DNA of 64,000 bases, from positions 49,344,553-49,408,552 of the forward strand of contig BTRK01000005.1 of assembly GCA_036245805.1 (NCBI GenBank), given 5' to 3'. Below, in pieces: positions 51,446-63,300 of the stretch. The notes beneath the pieces are model-generated. The model was given only the letters and a program-made list of their open reading frames with translations. It did no database searches and was not told the DNA's origin. A program made the translations under genes and the position numbers. Numbering within the stretch: position 1 is the stretch's first letter; each line of letters begins with the position of its first letter. Source of the stretch: Pristionchus mayeri. Taxonomy: Eukaryota > Nematoda > Chromadorea > Rhabditida > Neodiplogasteridae.

Positions 51446-54400
51446 AGAGAAGTTCGCTAATATGGACCGAGTAAAAAGTAGAGATGATGAACAGACCGTG
51501 ATTAACATTTGGCCTTAGAGAATGTAGCTCCATTTAAAAAATAGGTCTTGCACGCATCGAGAAAGACGATCACTTTGCGAAAAAAAGGGAACAAGACGAT
51601 GCAATCAAATCTTTACGGGAGAGAAGTTCGCTAATATGGACCGAGTAAAAACTAGAGATGATGAACAGACCGTGCTTAACATTTGGCCTTAGAGAATGTA
51701 GCTCCATTTCAAAGAATATGTCTTGCACGCATCGAGAAAGACGATCACTTTGCGAAAAAAGGGGAACAAGACGATGCAACCAAATCTTTAGCGGAGAGAA
51801 GTTCGCTTATATGGACCGAGTAAAAAGTAGAGATGACCGTGCTTAACATTTGGCCTTAGAGAATGTAGCTCCATTTAAAAAATAGGTCTTGCACGCATCG
51901 AGAAAGACGATCACTTTGCGAAAAAAGGGGAACAAGACGATGCAATCAAAACTTTAGCGGAGAGAAGTTCGCTAATATGGACCGAGTAAAAAGTAGAAAT
52001 GATGAACAGACCGTGCTTAACATTTGGCCTTAAAGAATGTAGCTCCATTTCAAAGAATATGTCTTGCACGCATCGAGAAAGACGATCACTTTGCGAAAAA
52101 AGGGGAACAAGACGATGCAACCAAATCTTTAGCGGAGAGAAGTTCGCTTATATGGACCGAGTAAAAAGTAGAGATGACCGTGCTTAACATTTGGCCTTAG
52201 AGAATGTAGCTCCATTGCAAAGAATAGGTCTTGCACGCATCGAGAAAGACGATCACTTTGCGAAAAAAGGGGAACAAGACGATGCAATTAAAACTTTAGC
52301 GGAGAGAAGTTCGCTAATATGAACCGAGTGCAAAGTAGAGATGATGAACAGACCGTGATTAACATTTGGCCTTAGAGAATGTAGCTCCATTGCAAAGAAT
52401 AGGTCTTGCACGCATCGAGAAAGACGATCACTTTGCGAAAAAAAGGGAACAAGACGATGCAATCAAAACTTTAGCGGAGAGAAGTTCGCTAATATGGACC
52501 GAGTAAAAAGTAGAGATGATGAACAGACCGTGATTAACATTTGGCCTTAGAGAATGTAGCTCCATTTAAAAAATAGGTCTTGCACGCATCGAGAAAGACG
52601 ATCACTTTGCGAAAAAAAGGGAACAAGACGATGCAATCAAATCTTTACGGGAGAGAAGTTCGCTAATATGGACCGAGTAAAAACTAGAGATGATGAACAG
52701 ACCGTGCTTAACATTTGGCCTTAGAGAATGTAGCTCCATTTCAAAGAATATGTCTTGCACGCATCGAGAAAGACGATCACTTTGCGAAAAAAGGGGAACA
52801 AGACGATGCAACCAAATCTTTAGCGGAGAGAAGTTCGCTTATATGGACCGAGTAAAAAGTAGAGATGACCGTGCTTAACATTTGGCCTTAGAGAATGTAG
52901 CTCCATTTAAAAAATAGGTCTTGCACGCATCGAGAAAGACGATCACTTTGCGAAAAAAGGGGAACAAGACGATGCAATCAAAACTTTAGCGGAGAGAAGT
53001 TCGCTAATATGGACCGAGTAAAAAGTAGAAATGATGAACAGACCGTGCTTAACATTTGGCCTTAAAGAATGTAGCTCCATTTCAAAGAATATGTCTTGCA
53101 CGCATCGAGAAAGACGATCACTTTGCGAAAAAAGGGGAACAAGACGATGCAACCAAATCTTTAGCGGAGAGAAGTTCGCTTATATGGACCGAGTAAAAAG
53201 TAGAGATGACCGTGCTTAACATTTGGCCTTAGAGAATGTAGCTCCATTGCAAAGAATAGGTCTTGCACGCATCGAGAAAGACGATCACTTTGCGAAAAAA
53301 GGGGAACAAGACGATGCAATTAAAACTTTAGCGGAGAGAAGTTCGCTAATATGAACCGAGTGCAAAGTAGAGATGATGAACAGACCGTGATTAACATTTG
53401 GCCTTAGAGAATGTAGCTCCATTGCAAAGAATAGGTCTTGCACGCATCGAGAAAGACGATCACTTTGCGAAAAAAAGGGAACAAGACGATGCAATCAAAA
53501 CTTTAGCGGAGAGAAGTTCGCTAATATGGACCGAGTAAAAAGTAGAAATGATGAACAGACCGTGTTTAACATTTGGCCTTAGAGAATGTAGCTCCATTGC
53601 AAAGAATAGGTCTTGCACGCATCGAGAAAGACGATCACTTTGCGAAAAAAGGGGAACAAGACGATGCAATCAAAACTTTAGCGGAGAGAAGTTCGCTAAT
53701 ATGAACCGAGTACAAAGTAGAGATGATGAACAGACCGTGATTAACATTTGGCCTTAGAGAATGTAGCTCCATTTAAAAAATAGGTCTTGCACGCATCGAG
53801 TAAGACGATCTCTTTGCGAAAAAAGGGGAACAAGACGATGCAATCAACACTTTAGCGGAGAGAAGTTCGCTAATATGAACCGAGTACAAAGTAGAGATGA
53901 TGAACAGACCGTGATTAACATTTGGCCTTAGAGAATGTAGCTCCATTTCAAAGAATATGTCTTGCACGCATCGAGAAAGACGATCACTTTGCGAAAAAAG
54001 GGGAACAAGACGATGCAACCAAATCTTTAGCGGAGAGAAGTTCGCTTATATGGACCGAGTAAAAAGTAGAGATGACCGTGCTTAACATTTGGCCTTAGAG
54101 AATATAGCTCCATTTCAAAGAATAGGTCTTGCACGCATCGAGAAAGACGATCACTTTGCGAAAAAAGGGGAACAAGACGATGCAATCAAAACTTTAGCGG
54201 AGAGAAGTTCGCTAATATGGACCGAGTAAAAAGTAGAAATGATGAACACACCGTGATTAACATTTGGCCTTAGAGAATGTAGCTCCATTTAAAAAATAGG
54301 TCTTGCACGCATCGAGAAAGACGATCACTTTGCGAAAAAAAGGGAACAAGACGATGCAATCAAAACTTTACCGGAGAGAAGTTCGCTAATATGGACCGAG

Positions 54401-56080
54401 TAAAAAGTAGAGATGATGAACAGACCGTGATTAACATTTGGCCTTAGAGAATGTAGCTCCATTTAAAAAATAGGTCTTGCACGCATCGAGAAAGACGATC
54501 ACTTTGCGAAAAAAAGGGAACAAGACGATGCAATCAAATCTTTACGGGAGAGAAGTTCGCTAATATGGACCGAGTAAAAACTAGAGATGATGAACAGACC
54601 GTGCTTAACATTTGGCCTTAGAGAATGTAGCTCCATTTCAAAGAATATGTCTTGCACGCATCGAGAAAGACGATCACTTTGCGAAAAAAGGGGAACAAGA
54701 CGATGCAACCAAATCTTTAGCGGAGAGAAGTTCGCTTATATGGACCGAGTAAAAAGTAGAGATGACCGTGCTTAACATTTGGCCTTAGAGAATGTAGCTC
54801 CATTTCAAAGAATAGGTCTTGCACGCATCGAGAAAGACGATCACTTTGCGAAAAAAGGGGAACAAGACGATGCAATCAAAACTTTAGCGGAGAGAAGTTC
54901 GCTAATATGGACCGAGTAAAAAGTAGAAATGATGAACAGACCGTGCTTAACATTTGGCCTTAAAGAATGTAGCTCCATTTCAAAGAATATGTCTTGCACG
55001 CATCGAGAAAGACGATCACTTTGCGAAAAAAGGGGAACAAGACGATGCAACCAAATCTTTAGCGGAGAGAAGTTCGCTTATATGGACCGAGTAAAAAGTA
55101 GAGATGACCGTGCTTAACATTTGGCCTTAGAGAATATAGCTCCATTTCAAAGAATAGGTCTTGCACGCATCGAGAAAGACGATCACTTTGCGAAAAAAGG
55201 GGAACAAGACGATGCAATCAAAACTTTAGCGGAGAGAAGTTCGCTAATATGGACCGAGTAAAAAGTAGAAATGATGAACAGACCGTGATTAACATTTGGC
55301 CTTAGAGAATGTAGCTCCATTTAAAAAATAGGTCTTGCACGCATCGAGAAAGACGATCACTTTGCGAAAAAAAGGGAACAAGACGATGCAATCAAAACTT
55401 TACCGGAGAGAAGTTCGCTAATATGGACCGAGTAAAAAGTAGAGATGATGAACAGACCGTGATTAACATTTGGCCTTAGAGAATGTAGCTCCATTTAAAA
55501 AATAGGTCTTGCACGCATCGAGAAAGACGATCACTTTGCGAAAAAAAGGGAACAAGACGATGCAATCAAATCTTTACGGGAGAGAAGTTCGCTAATATGG
55601 ACCGAGTAAAAACTAGAGATGATGAACAGACCGTGCTTAACATTTGGCCTTAGAGAATGTAGCTCCATTTCAAAGAATATGTCTTGCACGCATCGAGAAA
55701 GACGATCACTTTGCGAAAAAAGGGGAACAAGACGATGCAACCAAATCTTTAGCGGAGAGAAGTTCGCTTATATGGACCGAGTAAAAAGTAGAGATGACCG
55801 TGCTTAACATTTGGCCTTAGAGAATGTAGCTCCATTTCAAAGAATAGGTCTTGCACGCATCGAGAAAGACGATCACTTTGCGAAAAAAGGGGAACAAGAC
55901 GATGCAATCAAAACTTTAGCGGAGAGAAGTTCGCTAATATGGACCGAGTAAAAAGTAGAAATGATGAACAGACCGTGCTTAACATTTGGCCTTAAAGAAT
56001 GTAGCTCCATTTCAAAGAATATGTCTTGCACGCATCGAGAAAGACGATCACTTTGCGAAAAAAGGGGAACAAGACGATGC
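51446..56080 (+). repeat. 1032-bp six-monomer repeat, two pairs of copies
   Basis: One pair lies at about 51446-52477 and 52478-53510, the other at about 53930-54961 and 54962-55993, each with a 1032-bp period. The pairs are themselves related at 2929 bp (50.62-51.88 kb with 53.55-54.81 kb). Each unit includes two 167-bp monomers, one aaaactagag monomer and one ccttaaag monomer. In the first pair a poly-A monomer (near 51878 and 52910) stands where the second pair has ccatttcaaag (near 54810 and 55842). A private change, gaacacaccg near 54245, shows copies diverging. Confidence 0.8.
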
Positions 56081-59000
56081 AATCAAAACTTTAGCGGAGA
56101 GAAGTTCGCTAATATGGACCGAGTAAAAAGTAGAAATGATGAACAGACCGTGCTTAACATTTGGCCTTAAAGAATGTAGCTCCATTTCAAAGAATATGTC
56201 TTGCACGCATCGAGAAAGACGATCACTTTGCGAAAAAAGGGGAACAAGACGATGCAACCAAATCTTTAGAGGAGAGAAGTTCGCTTATATGGACCGAGTA
56301 AAAAGTAGAGATGACCGTTCTTAACATTTGGCCTTAGAGAATGTAGCTCCATTTCAAAGAATAGGTCTTGCACGCATCGAGAAAGACGATCACTTTGCGA
56401 AAAAAGACGATCACTTTGCGAAAAAAGGGGAACAAGACGATGCAATCAAATCTTTACGGGAGAGAAGTTCGCTAATATGGACCGAGTAAAAAGTAGAGAT
56501 GATGAACAGACCGTGCTTAACATTTGGCCTTAGAGAATGTAGCTCCATTTCAAAGAATATGTCTTGCACGCATCGAGAAAGACGATCACTTTGCGAAAAA
56601 AGGGGAACAAGACGATGCAACCAAATCTTTAGCGGAGAGAAGTTCGCCTATATGGACCGAGTAAAAAGTAGAGATGACCGTTCTTAACATTTGGCCTTAG
56701 AGAATGTAGCTCCATTTCAAAGAATAGGTCTTGCACGCATCGAGAAAGACGATCACTTTGCGAAAAAAGACGATCACTTTGCGAAAAAAGGGGAACAAGA
56801 CGATGCAATCAAATCTTTACGGGAGAGAAGTTCGCTAATATGGACCGAGTAAAAAGTAGAGATGATGAACAGACCGTGCTTAACATTTGGCCTTAGAGAA
56901 TGTAGCTCCATTTCAAAGAATATGTCTTGCACGCATCGAGAAAGACGATCACTTTGCGAAAAAAGGGGAACAAGACGATGCAACCAAATCTTTAGCGGAG
57001 AGAAGTTCGCCTATATGGACCGAGTAAAAAGTAGAGATGACCGTGCTTAACATTTGGCCTTAGAGAATGTAGCTCCATTTCAAAGAATAGGTCTTGCACG
57101 CATCGAGAAAGACGATCACTTTGCGAAAAAAGGGGAACAAGACGATGCAATCAAAACTTTAGCGGAGAGAAGTTCGCTAATATGAACCGAGTACAAAGTA
57201 GAGATGATGAACAGACCGTGATTAACATTTGGACTTAGAGAATGTAGCTCCATTTTAAAAAATAGGTCTTGCACGCATCGAGAAAGACGATCACTTTGCG
57301 AAAAAAGACGATCACTTTGCGAAAAAAGGGGAACAAGACGATGCAATCAAATCTTTACGGGAGAGAAGTTCGCTAATATGGACCGAGTAAAAGTAGAGAT
57401 GATGAACAGACCGTGCTTAACATTTGGCCTTAGAGAATGTAGCTCCATTTCAAAGAATATGTCTTGCACGCATCGAGAAAGACGATCACTTTGCGAAAAA
57501 AGGGGAACAAGACGATGCAATCAAATCTTTACGGGAGAGAAGTTCGCTAATATGGACCGAGTAAAAAGTAGAGATGATGAACAGACCGTGCTTAACATTT
57601 GGCCTTAGAGAATGTAGCTCCATTTCAAAGAATATGTCTTGCACGCATCGAGAAAGACGATCACTTTGCGAAAAAAGGGGAACAAGACGATGCAACCAAA
57701 TCTTTAGCGGAGAGAAGTTCGCCTATATGGACCGAGTAAAAAGTAGAGATGACCGTGCTTAACATTTGGCCTTAGAGAATGTAGCTCCATTTCAAAGAAT
57801 AGGTCTTGCACGCATCGAGAAAGACGATCACTTTGCGAAAAAAGGGGAACAAGACGATGCAATCAAAACTTTAGCGGAGAGAAGTTCGCTAATATGAACC
57901 GAGTACAAAGTAGAGATGATGAACAGACCGTGATTAACATTTGGACTTAGAGAATGTAGCTCCATTTTAAAAAATAGGTCTTGCACGCATCGAGAAAGAC
58001 GATCACTTTGCGAAAAAAGACGATCACTTTGCGAAAAAAGGGGAACAAGACGATGCAATCAAATCTTTACGGGAGAGAAGTTCGCTAATATGGACCGAGT
58101 AAAAGTAGAGATGATGAACAGACCGTGCTTAACATTTGGCCTTAGAGAATGTAGCTCCATTTCAAAGAATATGTCTTGCACGCATCGAGAAAGACGATCA
58201 CTTTGCGAAAAAAGGGGAACAAGACGATGCAACCAAATCTTTAGCGGAGAGAAGTTCGCCTATATGGACCGAGTAAAAAGTAGAGATGACCGTTCTTAAC
58301 ATTTGGCCTTAGAGAATGTAGCTCCATTTCAAAGAATAGGTCTTGCACGCATCGAGAAAGACGATCACTTTGCGAAAAAAGACGATCACTTTGCGAAAAA
58401 AGGGGAACAAGACGATGCAATCAAATCTTTACGGGAGAGAAGTTCGCTAATATGGACCGAGTAAAAAGTAGAGATGATGAACAGACCGTGCTTAACATTT
58501 GGCCTTAGAGAATGTAGCTCCATTTCAAAGAATATGTCTTGCACGCATCGAGAAAGACGATCACTTTGCGAAAAAAGGGGAACAAGACGATGCAACCAAA
58601 TCTTTAGCGGAGAGAAGTTCGCCTATATGGACCGAGTAAAAAGTAGAGATGACCGTTCTTAACATTTGGCCTTAGAGAATGTAGCTCCATTTCAAAGAAT
58701 AGGTCTTGCACGCATCGAGAAAGACGATCACTTTGCGAAAAAAGACGATCACTTTGCGAAAAAAGGGGAACAAGACGATGCAATCAAATCTTTACGGGAG
58801 AGAAGTTCGCTAATATGGACCGAGTAAAAAGTAGAGATGATGAACAGACCGTGCTTAACATTTGGCCTTAGAGAATGTAGCTCCATTTCAAAGAATATGT
58901 CTTGCACGCATCGAGAAAGACGATCACTTTGCGAAAAAAGGGGAACAAGACGATGCAACCAAATCTTTAGCGGAGAGAAGTTCGCCTATATGGACCGAGT

Positions 59001-60300
59001 AAAAAGTAGAGATGACCGTGCTTAACATTTGGCCTTAGAGAATGTAGCTCCATTTCAAAGAATAGGTCTTGCACGCATCGAGAAAGACGATCACTTTGCG
59101 AAAAAAGGGGAACAAGACGATGCAATCAAAACTTTAGCGGAGAGAAGTTCGCTAATATGAACCGAGTACAAAGTAGAGATGATGAACAGACCGTGATTAA
59201 CATTTGGACTTAGAGAATGTAGCTCCATTTTAAAAAATAGGTCTTGCACGCATCGAGAAAGACGATCACTTTGCGAAAAAAGACGATCACTTTGCGAAAA
59301 AAGGGGAACAAGACGATGCAATCAAATCTTTACGGGAGAGAAGTTCGCTAATATGGACCGAGTAAAAGTAGAGATGATGAACAGACCGTGCTTAACATTT
59401 GGCCTTAGAGAATGTAGCTCCATTTCAAAGAATATGTCTTGCACGCATCGAGAAAGACGATCACTTTGCGAAAAAAGGGGAACAAGACGATGCAACCAAA
59501 TCTTTAGCGGAGAGAAGTTCGCCTATATGGACCGAGTAAAAAGTAGAGATGACCGTTCTTAACATTTGGCCTTAGAGAATGTAGCTCCATTTCAAAGAAT
59601 AGGTCTTGCACGCATCGAGAAAGACGATCACTTTGCGAAAAAAGACGATCACTTTGCGAAAAAAGGGGAACAAGACGATGCAATCAAATCTTTACGGGAG
59701 AGAAGTTCGCTAATATGGACCGAGTAAAAAGTAGAGATGATGAACAGACCGTGCTTAACATTTGGCCTTAGAGAATGTAGCTCCATTTCAAAGAATATGT
59801 CTTGCACGCATCGAGAAAGACGATCACTTTGCGAAAAAAGACGATCACTTTGCGAAAAAAGGGGAACAAGACGATGCAATCAAATCTTTACCGGAGAAAA
59901 GTTCGCTAATATGGACCGAGTAAAAAGTAGAGATGATGAACAGACCGTGCTTAACATTTGGCCTTAGAGAATGTAGCTCCATTTCAAAGAATATGTCTTG
60001 CACGCATCGAGAAAGACGATCACTTTGCGAAAAAAGGGGAACAAGACGATGCAACCAAATCTTTAGCGGAGAGAAGTTCGCCTATATGGACCGAGTAAAA
60101 AGTAGAGATGACCGTTCTTAACATTTGGCCTTAGAGAATGTAGCTCCATTTCAAAGAATAGGTCTTGCACGCATCGAGAAAGACGATCACTTTGCGAAAA
60201 AAGACGATCACTTTGCGAAAAAAGGGGAACAAGACGATGCAATCAAATCTTTACCGGAGAAAAGTTCGCTAATATGGACCGAGTAAAAAGTAGAGATGAT
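56081..60300 (+). repeat. Zone B5: 363-bp dimers of one long and one short monomer
   Basis: A 196-bp monomer with the 21-bp duplication alternates with a 167-bp deletion monomer, giving a 363-bp dimer (56411 to 56774; 58386 to 58749). Longer units of 712 bp (57116 to 57828) and 1263 bp (57828 to 59091) add a gaaccgagtacaaag monomer with catttggactt and a one-base-short gagtaaaagtag monomer (near 57388, 58100 and 59363). All eight deletion monomers from 56.6 to 60.1 kb have ttcgcctatatgg, found nowhere else in the window. The duplication and deletion classes, separate elsewhere, have been combined and amplified here. Confidence 0.87.
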
Positions 60301-63300
60301 GAACAGACCGTGCTTAACATTTGGCCTTAGAGAATGTAGCTCCATTTAAAAAATAGTTCTTGCACGCATCGAGAAAGACGATCACTTTGCGAAAAAAGGG
60401 AACAAGACGATGCAATCAAAACTTTAGCGGAGAGAAGTTCGCTAATATGGACCGAGTAAAAAGTAGAAATGATGAACAGACCGTGTTTAACATTTGGCCT
60501 TAGAGAATGTAGCTCCATTTAAAAAATAGGTCTTGCACGCATCGAGTAAGACGATCTCTTTGCGAAAAAAGGGGAACAAGACGATGCAATCAAAACTTTA
60601 GCGGAGAGAAGTTCGCTAATATGGACCGAGTAAAAAGTAGAGATGATGAACAGACCGTGCTTAACATTTGGCCTTAGAGAATGTAGCTCCATTTCAAAGA
60701 ATATGTCTTGCACGCATCGAGAAAGACGATCACTTTGCGAAAAAAAGGGAACAGCACGATGCAATCAAATCTTTACGGGAGAGAAGTTCGCTAATATGGA
60801 CCGAGTAAAAAGTAGAGATGATGAACAGACCGTGATTAACATTTGGCCTTAGAGAATGTAGCTCCATTGCAAAGAATAGGTCTTGCACGCATCGAGAAAG
60901 ACGATCACTTTGCGAAAAAAAGGGAACAAGACGATGCAATCAAAACTTTAGCGGAGAGAAGTTCGCTAATATGGACCGAGTAAAAAGAAGAAATGATGAA
61001 CAGACCGTGTTTAACATTTGGCCTTAGAGAATGTAGCTCCATTGCAAAGAATAGGTCTTGCACGCATCGAGAAAGACGATCACTTTGCGAAAAAAGGGGA
61101 ACAAGACGATGCAATCAAAACTTTAGCGGAGAGAAGTTCGCTAATATGAACCGAGTACAAAGTAGAGATGATGAACAGACCGTGATTAACATTTGGCCTT
61201 AGAGAATGTAGCTCCATTTAAAAAATAGGTCTTGCACGCATCGAGTAAGACGATCTCTTTGCGAAAAAAGGGGAACAAGACGATGCAATCAACACTTTAG
61301 CGGAGAGAAGTTCGCTAATATGAACCGAGTACAAAGTAGAGATGATGAACAGACCGTGATTAACATTTGGCCTTAGAGAATGTAGCTCCATTGCAAAGAA
61401 TAGGTCTTGCCCGCATCGAGAAAGACGATCACTTTGCGAAAAAAAGGGAACAACACGATGCAATCAAATCTTTACGGGAGAGAAGTTCGCTAATATGGAC
61501 CGAGTAAAAAGTAGAGATGATGAACAGACCGTGATTAACATTTGGCCTTAGAGAATGTAGCTCCATTGCAAAGAATAGGTCTTGCACGCATCGAGAAAGA
61601 CGATCACTTTGCGAAAAAAAGGGAACAAGACGATGCAATCAAAACTTTAGCGGAGAGAAGTTCGCTAATATGGACCGAGTAAAAAGAAGAAATGATGAAC
61701 AGACCGTGTTTAACATTTGGCCTTAGAGAATGTAGCTCCATTGCAAAGAATAGGTCTTGCACGCATCGAGAAAGACGATCACTTTGCGAAAAAAGGGGAA
61801 CAAGACGATGCAATCAAAACTTTAGCGGAGAGAAGTTCGCTAATATGAACCGAGTACAAAGTAGAGATGATGAACAGACCGTGATTAACATTTGGCCTTA
61901 GAGAATGTAGCTCCATTTAAAAAATAGGTCTTGCACGCATCGAGTAAGACGATCTCTTTGCGAAAAAAGGGGAACAAGACGATGCAATCAACACTTTAGC
62001 GGAGAGAAGTTCGCTAATATGAACCGAGTACAAAGTAGAGATGATGAACAGACCGTGATTAACATTTGGCCTTAGAGAATGTAGCTCCATTGCAAAGAAT
62101 AGGTCTTGCCCGCATCGAGAAAGACGATCACTTTGCGAAAAAAGGGGAACAAGACGATGCAATTAAAACTTTAGCGGAGAGAAGTTCGCTAATATGGACC
62201 GAGTAAAAAGTAGAGATGATGAACAGACCGTGCTTAACATTTGGCCTTAGAGAATGTAGCTCCATTGCAAAGAATATGTCTTGCACGCATCGAGAAAGAC
62301 GATCACTTTGCGAAAAAAAGGGAACAACACGATGCAATCAAATCTTTACGGGAGAGAAGTTCGCTAATATGGACCGAGTAAAAAGTAGAGATGATGAACA
62401 GACCGTGATTAACATTTGGCCTTAGAGAATGTAGCTCCATTGCAAAGAATAGGTCTTGCACGCATCGAGAAAGACGATCACTTTGCGAAAAAAAGGGAAC
62501 AAGACGATGCAATCAAAACTTTAGCGGAGAGAAGTTCGCTAATATGGACCGAGTAAAAAGAAGAAATGATGAACAGACCGTGTTTAACATTTGGCCTTAG
62601 AGAATGTAGCTCCATTGCAAAGAATAGGTCTTGCACGCATCGAGAAAGACGATCACTTTGCGAAAAAAGGGGAACAAGACGATGCAATCAAAACTTTAGC
62701 GGAGAGAAGTTCGCTAATATGAACCGAGTACAAAGTAGAGATGATGAACAGACCGTGATTAACATTTGGCCTTAGAGAATGTAGCTCCATTTAAAAAATA
62801 GGTCTTGCACGCATCGAGTAAGACGATCTCTTTGCGAAAAAAGGGGAACAAGACGATGCAATCAACACTTTAGCGGAGAGAAGTTCGCTAATATGAACCG
62901 AGTAAAAAGTAGAGATGATGAACAGACCGTGCTTAACATTTGGCCTTAGAGAATGTAGCTCCATTTCAAAGAATATGTCTTGCACGCATCGAGAAAGACG
63001 ATCACTTTGCGAAAAAAAGGGAACAACACGATGCAATCAAATCTTTACGGGAGAGAAGTTCGCTAATATGGACCGAGTAAAAAGTAGAGATGATGAACAG
63101 ACCGTGCTTAACATTTGGCCTTAGAGAATGTAGCTCCATTTAAAAAATAGTTCTTGCACGCATCGAGAAAGACGATCACTTTGCGAAAAAAGGGAACAAG
63201 ACGATGCAATCAAAACTTTAGCGGAGAGAAGTTCGCTAATATGGACCGAGTAAAAAGTAGAAATGATGAACAGACCGTGTTTAACATTTGGCCTTAGAGA

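Larger units (their letters stand above)
37371..56080 (+). repeat. Zone B4: four-monomer 699-bp family and derived units
   Basis: This zone is dominated by four monomer types in fixed order: gagtaagacgatctc; ccattgcaaag with caattaaaac downstream; gtagaaatg with gtgtttaac; and gaaccgagtacaaag with gtgattaac. The order recurs near 37.3, 40.8, 42.2, 42.9, 43.6, 45.3, 49.0, 50.4 and 53.3 kb. In between lie B3-like ccttaaag monomers (47.4-47.8 kb, and in the 51-56 kb units), aaaactagag monomers and 167-bp monomers. Local variants such as ccaattcaaag are confined to 44.7-46.7 kb. Confidence 0.82.
29318..60110 (+). repeat. 167-bp deletion variant of monomer B (about 38 copies)
   Basis: From about 29.3 kb to 60.1 kb a monomer class lacks atgaacag: gagatgatgaacagacc becomes gagatgacc. 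It almost always carries ttcgcttatatgg (others have ttcgctaatatgg) about 25 bp upstream and caaccaaatcttt before that, so all copies are one lineage. The first copies (near 29320 and 30910) have tatatgggcc. Later copies carry gaccgttctt (from about 35.5 kb) or gtagggatg (38.1-41.6 kb), and those at 56.6-60.1 kb carry ttcgcctatatgg. None is seen left of 29.3 kb, or in 60.2-64 kb. Confidence 0.88.
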
